From the IMG/VR virus record IMGVR_UViG_3300034407_002866, positions 1-64,000 of that record: a DNA stretch of 64,000 nt. The stretch is one strand, 5' to 3'. Position numbers and translations under genes: made by a program. The notes below the pieces were generated by a model, which worked only from the letters and a program-made list of their open reading frames with translations, did no database searches and was not told the origin of the DNA. Numbering within the stretch: position 1 is the first letter of the stretch; each line of letters starts with the position of its first letter. Positions 25,832-34,211 of this stretch are shown piece by piece. This stretch comes from a virus.

Positions 25832-26212
25832 TTATTTATTCTTTAAAGCATCTTCATAGTAAACAATTATAGCTTTTTGTTCATTAATATATCGACGTAA
25901 TTCACCAATACCAATAGCAAGATTTTCGTAACCTTTAGGTCCTACAGCAAACACGACGAAATTGCCAGTTGAACCTTTCAGCTCTTCCATTTTTACGTCA
26001 ATGTTATCTTCGGTAATAACACTCCACTCAACTGGTGGAAACTCTACCTTAGGAGGTCTTGCTTGAATTGGAATATTTTGTTTTTGATATTCAGTCTGAA
26101 CTACTACTGTCGGTTCCGGCGTTCTCCCCAGACACCCCGTCAGGAGCATCAGTGATATCACCAGGAGCGGTAGTGTCTTCAGCGATGTCACTGATAAGTC
26201 TGTCAACTGCAC
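25832..26212 (-). CDS. o-spanin (Rz1-like lipoprotein)
   Basis: A 126-residue lipoprotein starting with GTG at 26212: signal segment TLPLLVISLMLLTGC with lipobox LTGC, then a Pro-rich stretch. The first 122 bases overlap the 3' end of the i-spanin candidate in another frame, the classic Rz/Rz1 layout. It would sit in the outer membrane and join the i-spanin across the periplasm to fuse the membranes at lysis. The C-terminal half is longer than in typical Rz1. Confidence 0.65.
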   Translation of the reverse strand: MQLTDLSVTSLKTLPLLVISLMLLTGCLGRTPEPTVVVQTEYQKQNIPIQARPPKVEFPPVEWSVITEDNIDVKMEELKGSTGNFVVFAVGPKGYENLAIGIGELRRYINEQKAIIVYYEDALKNK

Positions 26213-26540
26213 GCTGTACCCTTTCCTCTAAGTTTGTAGGATCCTGTAAGGCTTCCATAGTTAAATCAATACGCGCAAATTTATTTCGTAAAGTGTTTAA
26301 ATATTCACGTGATGCTGCTAACTGTATTGTAAGATTTTGATTCAGCTCTTCGTTGCGTTCAGCATCTGCAACCATTTGATCTACTGTATTTTGTAGAGTT
26401 TCGGCTGCAGATGCTAATTTAACGTTATTTTCACGAAGTGTTCCAATGGTTTCTTCTGACCATTCATAGTAGCTTTTAGCAGCGTAACCTAAGCCACCGA
26501 TAATGCTAGCTAATATGATTAAAAGATATAATTTTGCCAT
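26091..26540 (-). CDS. i-spanin (Rz-like)
   Basis: A 149-residue protein with one N-terminal membrane segment (LYLLIILASIIGGLGYAA) and a long periplasmic coiled coil, ending in a Gly/Ser/Asp-rich tail. With the overlapping lipoprotein and the GH19 endolysin upstream it makes a two-component spanin. Confidence 0.65.
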   Translation of the reverse strand: MAKLYLLIILASIIGGLGYAAKSYYEWSEETIGTLRENNVKLASAAETLQNTVDQMVADAERNEELNQNLTIQLAASREYLNTLRNKFARIDLTMEALQDPTNLEERVQRAVDRLISDIAEDTTAPGDITDAPDGVSGENAGTDSSSSD

Positions 26541-26549
26541 ATGAACTTT

Positions 26550-26894
26550 TTAACTATTGCAGTAAGAAGCGTATAAACCTTCAAATGTTGCTTTATCACA
26601 ACCATATTTTTCTTTCATTTTGGCATACATTTCTGTTTTGCCACATGAAGAAGCATGGAGATTTTTCATTTCAGACGCCATTTCGTCTTCGTCATCATCA
26701 TTGTCATCGGCATCATCTTCATCTTCGTCGTCTTCATCATCATCAGATGCTTCCAACATTTCATCATTTTTTTCTGCCATCATTTTTTCTTGGATTGCTA
26801 TAGCAATACGATTACGCATTTCTTCGTCCAATGCTTCTTTCATAGCGAGAGGATTTTTATTAACCGAGTGCTCTATAATATCTCTAATTGACAT
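26550..26894 (-). CDS. Acidic protein resembling gp67-type prohead core protein
   Basis: A 114-residue protein. The N-terminal helix (DIIEHSVNKNPLAMKEALDEEM, then IAIAIQEKMMAEK) leads into an Asp/Glu run, the layout of T4 gp67. A C-terminal part with two cysteines (SSCGKTEMYAKMKEKYGCD) is extra. Head-core role is inferred from the resemblance; it sits between the endolysin and the spanin genes. Confidence 0.4.
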   Translation of the reverse strand: MSIRDIIEHSVNKNPLAMKEALDEEMRNRIAIAIQEKMMAEKNDEMLEASDDDEDDEDEDDADDNDDDEDEMASEMKNLHASSCGKTEMYAKMKEKYGCDKATFEGLYASYCNS

Positions 26895-26939
26895 TTACTG
26901 TCTCCTTATTCGTTTGTGGTTTAACTTATTTATTATTTA

Positions 26940-27800
26940 TCATCTAAACATTTTTGCTTGAGTCTTTGGACCAACTATACCGTCTGGAGTTAATCCGTTT
27001 GATCGCTGCCATTTTTTTACTACACCCAAAGTACCAAACCCAAAATCGCCGTCTGCAGTAACACCGAGAGCTTTTTGCATTTTAGCAACATCGTCGCCTT
27101 TCATGCCTTTGCGCAGTGTTCTTTTATTAGACGAGGAGCTGCTTGAAGTTTTCTTTGGCGTTGGAATACTTTCACCACCTAAAATACTTTTTGCCCTTGC
27201 ATATCGTGATTTACGGTCGTCTAAACCAATTGTACCGCCGTTAATACGTTTTGTCATTCCTACAATATCGTCATTGTCTGCATATCTATCAATTTTGTTT
27301 GTGGCCCAAAACCAGCAAGCTGACTCAAGAGCACCCTTTTTCGTTGCTACGTATTCAGCCGCTTCTTCTGCTGACATTCCAACAGATTTGCCAAATGCAG
27401 TATAGTTGTTGCGCCCGGTTAACTGTTTAATTCCTCTACCGCGGAATCTCCAACCATCACCGTCTTCTGTATTACCCATTGCCCCGCGTTTAGAACGGAA
27501 TTCATCTTGGTACACATAGTTAGCAATCTTTTCAGGTTTACGAGCATAATCAGCTGCGTTTCTTTTATCTTTTCCAAAATACCTACCAAATACACCATTC
27601 AAAGCTTTTTCGCTATAATTTAAATTTTCTTCGAGTGCAGTAAAGTCAGCTGATTCATGACCACATTGTGCCATAAAACCAGCAATACGTAATGGTGTTA
27701 TTATATCATATTTTTTAAACATGTCAACAACATTTTCATACCAGGCTTCAGGTTCTTTATTTCTTGGTATCATTGCGCTAAATTGTTCAAGAGTAATCAT
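26940..27800 (-). CDS. Endolysin: GH19 glycosidase plus peptidoglycan-binding domain
   Basis: A 286-residue protein. Residues about 1-205 match GH19 chitinase/lysozyme-like enzymes: GFMAQCGHESADF (E49) and ALEENLNYS (Glu at 57-58), then RFRGRGIKQLTGRNNY. A Ser-rich linker leads to a PG_binding_1 domain (LRKGMKGDDVAKMQKAL ... DGDFGFGTLGVVKKWQ). It cuts the glycan backbone of peptidoglycan at lysis. No signal peptide, so it needs a holin. Confidence 0.85.
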   Translation of the reverse strand: MITLEQFSAMIPRNKEPEAWYENVVDMFKKYDIITPLRIAGFMAQCGHESADFTALEENLNYSEKALNGVFGRYFGKDKRNAADYARKPEKIANYVYQDEFRSKRGAMGNTEDGDGWRFRGRGIKQLTGRNNYTAFGKSVGMSAEEAAEYVATKKGALESACWFWATNKIDRYADNDDIVGMTKRINGGTIGLDDRKSRYARAKSILGGESIPTPKKTSSSSSSNKRTLRKGMKGDDVAKMQKALGVTADGDFGFGTLGVVKKWQRSNGLTPDGIVGPKTQAKMFR

Positions 27801-28858
27801 GTATTCGCTCCTATAATATCCCTTAGTCTTTTTGGACCTTTGTTTTTCTTTTTATACTTTTTCATTTGAGCAGGAGTCAATCCTGGCTCTCCCTGTGGAC
27901 CAACGCCTAAACCAGCAACAGCGCCAGATCCAACGCTATTTGTTGGTTCTTCTTTCATCGTCGGTTTTGTGTTTACATTTTTTGACATAGAACCGGATTT
28001 TACAACACCGGACTTTTTAATTTTATTGATAAGTTTTAAAGTACGCATATTAATTGCTGACTCAGTAACTTTTTTACCTTTGGAATCATATTTACCTAGT
28101 TCCATTACTTTTTCTTTCGCATACCATTGTGGACTAAATGTTTCATGCCATTCCCAATCACGAGAGCGAGGATCCCATTCCATTACTTTCCACTCACCCT
28201 TATGACGAATATTTTCATCATATTGTTTTTCTATCTTAAAGCGACGGCCAGTCGGAAAAGTAATTTCTTTTTCTCCATTGGGTCCAGCCTTTTTCCATTT
28301 AGGAGGTTGTAGTTTTCGTGCTTCATCCATAGCGTCAAGTTTTGCAGCAACGGCCATTTGCCGGCGTTTTGCTTTTGATTTACCTTTGAATTGAGGAGCA
28401 TCTGAGTCATAAAAATCTTTAATCCATGTACCCATATCATCTGATTTTTTAAGTTTTTCATCTAAAAAACTATTGACATTTTCTGAAAGTGTGTTATAAT
28501 GATTATATCTACTAAAAAACAAATCCAGTGACTGGTCAATATTCTCTTCAGAAATAGATTCATTAAGCATGCTATCATTAGTAAAATGTTTCCATTCTTT
28601 TATGAGAAACAGCGCTGCGGCATAGGAAGCAAAATTTGATGATCCGCCTGGTAGTTTAGCTAAAAGCTTTTTGATTTTTAATATCATCAAATCAAAAATA
28701 CCAAATGAATCTTTTTCAGATTTTAAATTTCTTTGGTTTTTTCCTTTGAGTATATTTCCTTTTTTATCTATAACCCCTGCTTCGTAAGCAGGCCACTTTT
28801 CAAATGGCGTAGCTAATCTACGGATAAATTGATAAACTAAGAATAGATCTACTACCAC
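27797..28858 (-). CDS. Conserved structural-region protein, function unknown
   Basis: A 353-residue protein with GTG start. The N-terminus (LVYQFIRRLATPFEKWPAYE) resembles a conserved protein of T4-like marine phages; the middle is helical and the C-terminus is Gly/Lys-rich (GLGVGPQGEPGLTPAQMKKYKKK). Probably virion-associated, from its place. An antisense promoter-like sequence lies within it (28473-28500, plus strand). Confidence 0.55.
   Translation of the reverse strand: MVVDLFLVYQFIRRLATPFEKWPAYEAGVIDKKGNILKGKNQRNLKSEKDSFGIFDLMILKIKKLLAKLPGGSSNFASYAAALFLIKEWKHFTNDSMLNESISEENIDQSLDLFFSRYNHYNTLSENVNSFLDEKLKKSDDMGTWIKDFYDSDAPQFKGKSKAKRRQMAVAAKLDAMDEARKLQPPKWKKAGPNGEKEITFPTGRRFKIEKQYDENIRHKGEWKVMEWDPRSRDWEWHETFSPQWYAKEKVMELGKYDSKGKKVTESAINMRTLKLINKIKKSGVVKSGSMSKNVNTKPTMKEEPTNSVGSGAVAGLGVGPQGEPGLTPAQMKKYKKKNKGPKRLRDIIGANT
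28473..28500 (+). promoter_or_regulatory. Antisense promoter-like sequence
   Basis: TTGACA, 16-nt spacer, TATAAT on the plus strand, with the same flanks (CTATTGACATTTTC) as the minus-strand early promoters, inside the 27797-28858 gene. No plus-strand gene follows. It may be chance or an antisense RNA start. Confidence 0.3.
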
Positions 28859-28859
28859 T

Positions 28860-29234
28860 TTATATTTTCCTTAAAATTTCTTCTATAAATTCATTTGATC
28901 TAAAATGACGATTATGAATTTTTTCATCTTCATATTCAATAAATTCTGGCATAAAATTTAAGTATGCCACAAAAGGCTTCAAATACTCGTGGTATTCCTC
29001 TAACTTCATAAACAATATATTTGTTGTTTCAGTGCCAAAACAATTATATAAAATAATCAAATGATTTAGAATCAACCTTTCTTTAAGTTCTCCAGTTTGT
29101 TTAAATCTACTAAAAAGTTTTCTTAAGTATTGCAATCTTTTTAGATCTTCTTCAAACTCAGATATATCCGAGCAATGCGGATTTTCATAGTATTTTGCAG
29201 CATATAATAGAAAGGTTGATTCTGTCAATTTCAT
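28860..29234 (-). CDS. Conserved phage protein, function unknown
   Basis: A 124-residue all-helical protein (TESTFLLYAAKYYENPHC ... ILNHLIILYNCFGTETTNILF). Similar proteins are found in T4-like marine phages next to structural genes. No known motif. Confidence 0.6.
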   Translation of the reverse strand: MKLTESTFLLYAAKYYENPHCSDISEFEEDLKRLQYLRKLFSRFKQTGELKERLILNHLIILYNCFGTETTNILFMKLEEYHEYLKPFVAYLNFMPEFIEYEDEKIHNRHFRSNEFIEEILRKI

Positions 29235-29251
29235 AATGTATATTTCTTTAA

Positions 29252-29566
29252 TTAAGCTGGGTCAGCTACAACAGAGTCATCACCAGTACCAGCAACACCT
29301 AAATCACCAGCATCACCGGCTGAAACTTTCATTGGTATAAGTGCTTCGTTTTTATGGCGTGTAGCGCCGTTTTGATCTGTGTAAGTATAATAAATATTCC
29401 AACCTGGCGTTTTAATACCTTTTGCGCGGTTTCCTGCGACACCAGCTTCTCCTGTGTCAACAAATATCGCGTTATCACGATCATTTGATTTGTTTGTGTT
29501 AGCTGCAGCATCTTCCAACCATGTTGGTACTGAAGCTAATGCGTCTGTTTTTCCCCAAAGTGCCAT
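29252..29566 (-). CDS. Probable small virion structural protein
   Basis: A 104-residue Ala/Gly/Thr-rich, acidic protein (MALWGKTDALASVPTWL; ends DAGDLGVAGTGDDSV). The composition fits a head or neck decoration-type protein. The product at 43627 starts in a related way (MAIWNKLTQAYL), but I see no other likeness. Role inferred. Confidence 0.5.
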   Translation of the reverse strand: MALWGKTDALASVPTWLEDAAANTNKSNDRDNAIFVDTGEAGVAGNRAKGIKTPGWNIYYTYTDQNGATRHKNEALIPMKVSAGDAGDLGVAGTGDDSVVADPA

Positions 29567-29595
29567 TGTTTTTATTCTCCTTATTTGGGTTTAAT

Positions 29596-29814
29596 TTATT
29601 TATTATAGTTCATAACTTTTTTACCAAGTGGTGTTAAGTTACCCTTTTTATCGTACATTTGATTAACAAGTTTTTTTTCTTCGGCGGATAACTCGTTAAG
29701 CTCAGGTTCGGCGTGATAACCTTTACCGTCACAATGATCACAGCCAGCACCATCACATTTAGGGCATTCAACCTTGACTTTTTCATTAAGTGTAAATTGC
29801 TTAAAACTTTTCAT
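29596..29814 (-). CDS. Head-tagged zinc-ribbon mini-protein
   Basis: A 72-residue protein. It starts MKSFKQFTLNE, a member of the MKxFKx(F/Y)(I/L)xE tag set, and then has a DnaJ-like zinc ribbon CPKCDGAGCDHCDGKGYH. T4 internal head proteins start MKTYQEFIAE and are cut after (L/I)-x-E by the prohead protease. A zinc-binding protein packaged in the head is inferred. Confidence 0.6.
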   Translation of the reverse strand: MKSFKQFTLNEKVKVECPKCDGAGCDHCDGKGYHAEPELNELSAEEKKLVNQMYDKKGNLTPLGKKVMNYNK

Positions 29815-29864
29815 TTGTTTTAGACCTTTGTTCCTGATTACTGTTAATATTTATCAAATTTAAA

Positions 29865-30173
29865 TTACCACTTTTCTTTATCTGCCCAATATGCCCCAGA
29901 CATTTTACCTTTAGCGATATTTTTAGCATGGCGTGCTTTAAACGATTTTCTCTTAGCCTTCATTCTATCAGATTCACCTTTTTTTGGATCACCGGCAGTG
30001 GATGCGCCTTGCTCACCAAATCTAATAGTTTTAATTTTATTACCGTCTTTAGCAACGACAATATGACTTTTAGTAGGATGACTAGGAGTTCTTTTTGGTT
30101 TATTATAACCATCCACTCCAGCCTTCGCCAATCGAGGATCTTTTTCTTCTAAGAATTTTTTAAAATTTTTCAT
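29865..30173 (-). CDS. Head-tagged small basic protein
   Basis: A 102-residue very basic protein starting MKNFKKFLEE (tag with L-E-E). The body has KPKRTPSHPTKSHIVVAKDG and KRKSFKARHAKNIAKGKMSGAYWADK, a small domain I have seen in marine phage genomes. The high positive charge suits DNA contact inside the capsid. Function unknown. Confidence 0.6.
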   Translation of the reverse strand: MKNFKKFLEEKDPRLAKAGVDGYNKPKRTPSHPTKSHIVVAKDGNKIKTIRFGEQGASTAGDPKKGESDRMKAKRKSFKARHAKNIAKGKMSGAYWADKEKW

Positions 30174-30463
30174 TTCATTAACTTCTTCATTGCTGCCAAT
30201 GCCTTTTTACCGTCAGGATGGTTTGGATTAATACTGACTTCATCACCGTTCATAAAATCAGATATATTTGCCGATTTACCTAATGCTGTAATTGCTTTAT
30301 GTAATGGATCTCTTTTATCATATTTAGTTTCAAAATTAGGTTTACCTCGTAATTCAACCCAACTTTTTTCTTTAGTGTCTCTCATTTTTAAAGTATCCTG
30401 GCCTTTACCACGAATCAGTTTAACCATGATACCTTCGGAAATATATTGTTTGAAACTATACAT
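30170..30463 (-). CDS. Head-tagged small protein
   Basis: A 97-residue protein. I chose the ATG at 30463 (MYSFKQYISEG), which overlaps the upstream stop and restores the tag. The rest is basic and ends PNHPDGKKALAAMKKLMK. Unknown function. Confidence 0.55.
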   Translation of the reverse strand: MYSFKQYISEGIMVKLIRGKGQDTLKMRDTKEKSWVELRGKPNFETKYDKRDPLHKAITALGKSANISDFMNGDEVSINPNHPDGKKALAAMKKLMK

Positions 30464-31022
30464 ATTCTTTAATTTTTTTCTCAATAGCTGATATGATTTT
30501 ATTATGTGTTTTACTTAAATATCTATCACTACGAAGACGTTTAATAGCAAGCGCAGTCTGTGCAGCATATTTCTTTTGAAAATCTGCAGGCCGTGTATCA
30601 ATGTCTTGTACGTTTGCTAATCTATCTGCGAGTTTAATAACTAATGACCAACTTGACATTTTAGCCATCTTATTGGCAATATATTCACCTTTACCAATTG
30701 CATCAGATGCAGCTTTATCAGTTGTTAATTCCTGAACCATATCAGCTATAAGAGCACCAAACTGTTTAACCAAATCATCATATGTTGTATCAGTATCTTC
30801 AATAGTATCGTGTAGATAAGCCGCCTGTACTAACGCCGAAAGATTGTTTGATTTTTTAAACTTTTGTACGAACCGAGCAACTTCTTTTGGATGCTCAATA
30901 TATTTACCACCGCTTTTACGTGTCTGTCCTGAATGGGCTTTAGTAGCAACCCGTAAAGCTTTAAGTGCGCTTTCATTAAGTGTTTCTGTTTCTTCTGATA
31001 TGTATTGCTTAAATCTTTTCAT
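30456..31022 (-). CDS. HD-domain hydrolase, SpoT/MESH1-like alarmone hydrolase
   Basis: A 188-residue protein. Tag MKRFKQYISEE comes first, then a compact HD domain in RelA/SpoT order: KAHSGQTRKSGGKYIEHP (H44), AAYLHDTIEDT (H71, D72, E75, D76) and VIKLADRLANV (D133). No synthetase, TGS or ACT domains, so it fits a small alarmone hydrolase that would degrade (p)ppGpp with Mn2+. The head tag suggests delivery with the DNA. Confidence 0.75.
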   Translation of the reverse strand: MKRFKQYISEETETLNESALKALRVATKAHSGQTRKSGGKYIEHPKEVARFVQKFKKSNNLSALVQAAYLHDTIEDTDTTYDDLVKQFGALIADMVQELTTDKAASDAIGKGEYIANKMAKMSSWSLVIKLADRLANVQDIDTRPADFQKKYAAQTALAIKRLRSDRYLSKTHNKIISAIEKKIKEYV

Positions 31023-31324
31023 CCGAACTCGTGTCCTGCAACACGTTTCATTTGTTTGTTGAATTCTTCCTGGGAAGGTTTTTCTTTATACAATTTAATG
31101 GAAATTTCAGGACGGTCTTTACCTTTAATTCTCCAATTCATACCTTTTTCTTTGTGCTCTGGTTTTGTAGTTTTGACTACTCTACGCTTATAACCAGCTT
31201 CCCAAGTTTCTGAGCCTTCTGTAACTGCAGTGCTGCATTTACCACAACACTGTTGAGTACCACAGTTTGAATGTTGCTCTTTTAAATTTGGAGTATTTTT
31301 TATATGTTGTTTAAATGATTTCAT
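31019..31324 (-). CDS. Head-tagged cysteine-rich small protein
   Basis: A 101-residue protein starting MKSFKQHIKNTPNLKE, with a Cys cluster NCGTQQCCGKC that could bind a metal, followed by a basic beta-like domain. The (L/I)-x-E step is at residues 14-16 (LKE). Function unknown. Confidence 0.55.
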   Translation of the reverse strand: MKSFKQHIKNTPNLKEQHSNCGTQQCCGKCSTAVTEGSETWEAGYKRRVVKTTKPEHKEKGMNWRIKGKDRPEISIKLYKEKPSQEEFNKQMKRVAGHEFG

Positions 31325-33599
31325 CGTGTTTTACGATATACAATTTACCGTCCCCTGTTCTTATTTTTGCGCGCCCTGTTTCTGAATCGGTTCCTACAAG
31401 GGTTCCTTCTAATTCATCTTTTTCGCCAGTCACATAAGTATGCATAAACTTTATTACATCACCACGGTATATATTTGCATTTAATGCTGCTTCTTCAATT
31501 TCTTGCCCTGGAGTATCTTCTTTATATTTTTTTGTTAAAGCATCAGTACCGTATTCTCTTTTCGATGGAGAATCTTTTTCGTCTTTTGCCTCAACTTTAT
31601 ATCCATATTTTTTAAGAAGTTGATTTCTTTTTAATAAACTTTCAGTGTCTTCATTTTGTGTAAGATCTGCATGCTCGTTATTATATTTTTTAAAATATTC
31701 TGTTTCTAGACGGCGCCCTGGAATTCCAATATTCGCAAGAGTTTCAATTTCTTCAATTACGTCTTTTAATTTTTCGCCATTTAAAATATGATTATGTATT
31801 TTTTCAAGAATTTTATTTAGCATAATTTGTTCATCAAGGTTTAAGAGTTGCTCTTGTCCTGTTGCCAAATCAAACTGTTCCTTTCTAACTTTGTCAGCTA
31901 AGTCTTTGTCTGCTTTTCCCCAGGTTCCTTTACCTTTGGTAGCAAACGAATTAACTCTGGCAAACCCCCATTGTGTTGGGTTTGTTCCTGGGCGATGACC
32001 TGTTCTCCAGGCAGCGACCCCCCTATCAAAAACTGTTTTTAATATACCATATGATATTCCGGTTTTTTCTGCTTTTTTCTTAAGTGCTGCTTTTGGATTT
32101 GATTCCATTAAAACATCAAATTCTTCAGACATAATAAAATCACTCATACCAGAAATAAGTTTTGATATATCTTCGCCAAAGTCCTCGTAGGTTTCACTTA
32201 CAGTGTCTTCTTTTGGCTTGAATATTTTAAACCGCTTGTCAAATTTAACAGAGCCGTTTTTTTCTAAAGCCATATGCGGTCTTTTGCGAATTGGTATATC
32301 AGCGTGTATAGCTTCGCCAAACATATCTTTAAATTTTTTTGTATGAACAGACGGTTTTGTTTTAGCTTCTTTATCACCAGGTGCTGGTTTATATGCATCA
32401 GGATTATCATCGTCCATTTTACCGTACTTGGCAAAATGTCTAGCTCTATCATCTTTTTTATCTTTTTCAACACCTTTGTAATAACCCTTTGGCTGTGAAC
32501 CAGGCATATCTTTTACATCAGGATCTTGAGGTTTTATTGATTTTGATTCTAAAAATAGTTCAAACATATTGTTTATATCATAAACATCTTCATTCTTTTT
32601 TGGATTTAAAACACCAGCAAGACGTTCTTTTTCGGCGGCTCTAACTTTAGGTAAAAGACGAGACGCAATACGATCTATTGTTTTGCCAGGAATTTTTTGC
32701 AATCTTCTATCTAAAGTAATTTTTTCTGCGGTAGACATTTGAGAATACTTTTTATTTTTAGATAATCTATCTTTCATAAAATTAAGAGCTGCTTTTCTAG
32801 ATCTTTTTAATAACTTTTCTTTTGGGGCCATTTTTCTTTTGGATCTTTCACGAGCCATTTTTATTTTTGTTTTATACTTTCTCATTACCAAAGCTTTTTT
32901 ACGTCTTTGTTGAATTGAAAGCGGTTCTCTTTCTGAAAGATTTTGCTCTTCAAGTTCTTCTGTAATATTCATACCTTTACGAACCATGTTCATTATAGAC
33001 ACTGCGGATATTTTTAACTTTTTAGGCAACCCCTGTTTAAAAGAAACAATATTTCCTTTTGCAGCTGACTGTCGCATCTTTGATGCTGACATTCCGGACA
33101 CGCCGTCAGAATCAGGATCTCTTTCACCAGCAGAAACTATTTCGATATTTTCAAAAGTATAATCTAATTCATTATATTTTTTCAAAAGAACTTCAAATTC
33201 TTTAACTCTATCAGACCCAACAACAAGTACAAAATTATTATATTTTTTAGATAATTCTTTAGCTACTTCAATGATTGTTTTTGCTGGTGATTTTTTTACA
33301 ATTCCGCCAAAAGCTTTTTGCCCAAGAGATATTTTTTGATTATAACTCATAGGGTTCTTTTTTGAATCTTGAGAATGTGACATATAAACTGCAGCATCAG
33401 CCTTGCGCTTTACAGCTTCTGTTATTACTTTGTTTATTAATTTTTCGTGTCCAACTGTAATAGGGTTAAACCTACCAAAAGTTATAACCACAGTTTTCTT
33501 CAAAGCCTCGGACATAGTTGGCTTTGTTTCAATATAATCACTAGGATTATGATCTTTTATTTTTTTAAGATCTTTTTTATTTTTTTTCTTCTCAACCAT
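31311..33599 (-). CDS. Large head-associated protein with nucleotidyltransferase domain
   Basis: A 762-residue protein. Residues about 30-215 are a nucleotidyltransferase of the (T/H)xGH superfamily: VVITFGRFNPITVGHEKL and, further on, SGMSASKMRQ (ISSSxxR-like). Basic and linker-like regions follow, and a second domain near 510-590 (KKKAEKTGISYGILKTVFDRG ... NPTQWGFARVNSF), which matches a domain of unknown function in phages. There are several L/I-x-E sites (such as FELFLES), so processing by the prohead protease is plausible. Substrate (NMN, CTP or another) unknown. A TATAAATA late promoter lies 33 nt upstream. Confidence 0.6.
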   Translation of the reverse strand: MVEKKKNKKDLKKIKDHNPSDYIETKPTMSEALKKTVVITFGRFNPITVGHEKLINKVITEAVKRKADAAVYMSHSQDSKKNPMSYNQKISLGQKAFGGIVKKSPAKTIIEVAKELSKKYNNFVLVVGSDRVKEFEVLLKKYNELDYTFENIEIVSAGERDPDSDGVSGMSASKMRQSAAKGNIVSFKQGLPKKLKISAVSIMNMVRKGMNITEELEEQNLSEREPLSIQQRRKKALVMRKYKTKIKMARERSKRKMAPKEKLLKRSRKAALNFMKDRLSKNKKYSQMSTAEKITLDRRLQKIPGKTIDRIASRLLPKVRAAEKERLAGVLNPKKNEDVYDINNMFELFLESKSIKPQDPDVKDMPGSQPKGYYKGVEKDKKDDRARHFAKYGKMDDDNPDAYKPAPGDKEAKTKPSVHTKKFKDMFGEAIHADIPIRKRPHMALEKNGSVKFDKRFKIFKPKEDTVSETYEDFGEDISKLISGMSDFIMSEEFDVLMESNPKAALKKKAEKTGISYGILKTVFDRGVAAWRTGHRPGTNPTQWGFARVNSFATKGKGTWGKADKDLADKVRKEQFDLATGQEQLLNLDEQIMLNKILEKIHNHILNGEKLKDVIEEIETLANIGIPGRRLETEYFKKYNNEHADLTQNEDTESLLKRNQLLKKYGYKVEAKDEKDSPSKREYGTDALTKKYKEDTPGQEIEEAALNANIYRGDVIKFMHTYVTGEKDELEGTLVGTDSETGRAKIRTGDGKLYIVKHDEII

Positions 33600-33631
33600 G
33601 AAATACCCCTAGGTCATATGAATTATATTTT

Positions 33632-33639
33632 ATTTATAA
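33632..33639 (-). promoter_or_regulatory. T4-like late promoter TATAAATA
   Basis: TATAAATA 33 nt before the start of the gene at 31311-33599. Confidence 0.6.
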
Positions 33640-33650
33640 TATTGATGATA

Positions 33651-34211
33651 TTAGATTTTTAAAGTAAAGTTATTCTTCGAAAAAAATGTTGTCATACAAT
33701 ATTCCTTTTCTACAGGATAATCATGCGGACATCCACGTTCTCTTTTCCTTTCTGGATCTGTAAACGTTGCGGTTTCTTTCCAATCAAACCCATAAACGGT
33801 AACACTTTTTGGATTGCACGTTGATATATAATCTAATGTAATTAAACCTGTTGTAGGATTTTTATGTTTACCTGATTTTAACTTCAAGTGTTTATATAAA
33901 GAATCTGGGTACACAAAATCTACTTTGCTAAGATTACTAGGAGTCCTGGCCTGATGACCCGCATGCATTTTTTTAACATGTTTTGGTATTTTTTCAAAGA
34001 ATAACTTATATTCGGAAGTATTCCAAAACACCCAAATGTCACTTTTACTTCCATGACTCAGCGGAACATTCATTCTCGTGTATAACATAGCCGCCTTATT
34101 TAAGCGTACTACAACGTCGTGCGAATCAATTTCGTTTCCATATTTTTTACTGAACAGTCCCATAGAGTTTCCAACTACAGCAACAGTTTTTTCTTCAAAC
34201 CATTCTTTCAT
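33651..34211 (-). CDS. GT29-like (sialyltransferase-like) glycosyltransferase 1
   Basis: A 186-residue protein with the sialylmotif-L-like start VAVVGNSMGLFSKKYGNEID, then DVVVRLNKA, and later PTTGLITLDYI and VTVYGFDWKET. The same layout recurs at 34208-34717 and 42278-42814. GT29 enzymes transfer sialic-acid-like sugars; the donor here is unknown. Last gene of the glycan cluster in transcription order. Confidence 0.65.
   Translation of the reverse strand: MKEWFEEKTVAVVGNSMGLFSKKYGNEIDSHDVVVRLNKAAMLYTRMNVPLSHGSKSDIWVFWNTSEYKLFFEKIPKHVKKMHAGHQARTPSNLSKVDFVYPDSLYKHLKLKSGKHKNPTTGLITLDYISTCNPKSVTVYGFDWKETATFTDPERKRERGCPHDYPVEKEYCMTTFFSKNNFTLKI

Noticed and set aside
26534-26961. Plus-strand Ser-rich or His-rich frames
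   Set aside because: They are the reverse of the Asp/Glu-coding run in the acidic protein at 26550-26894.
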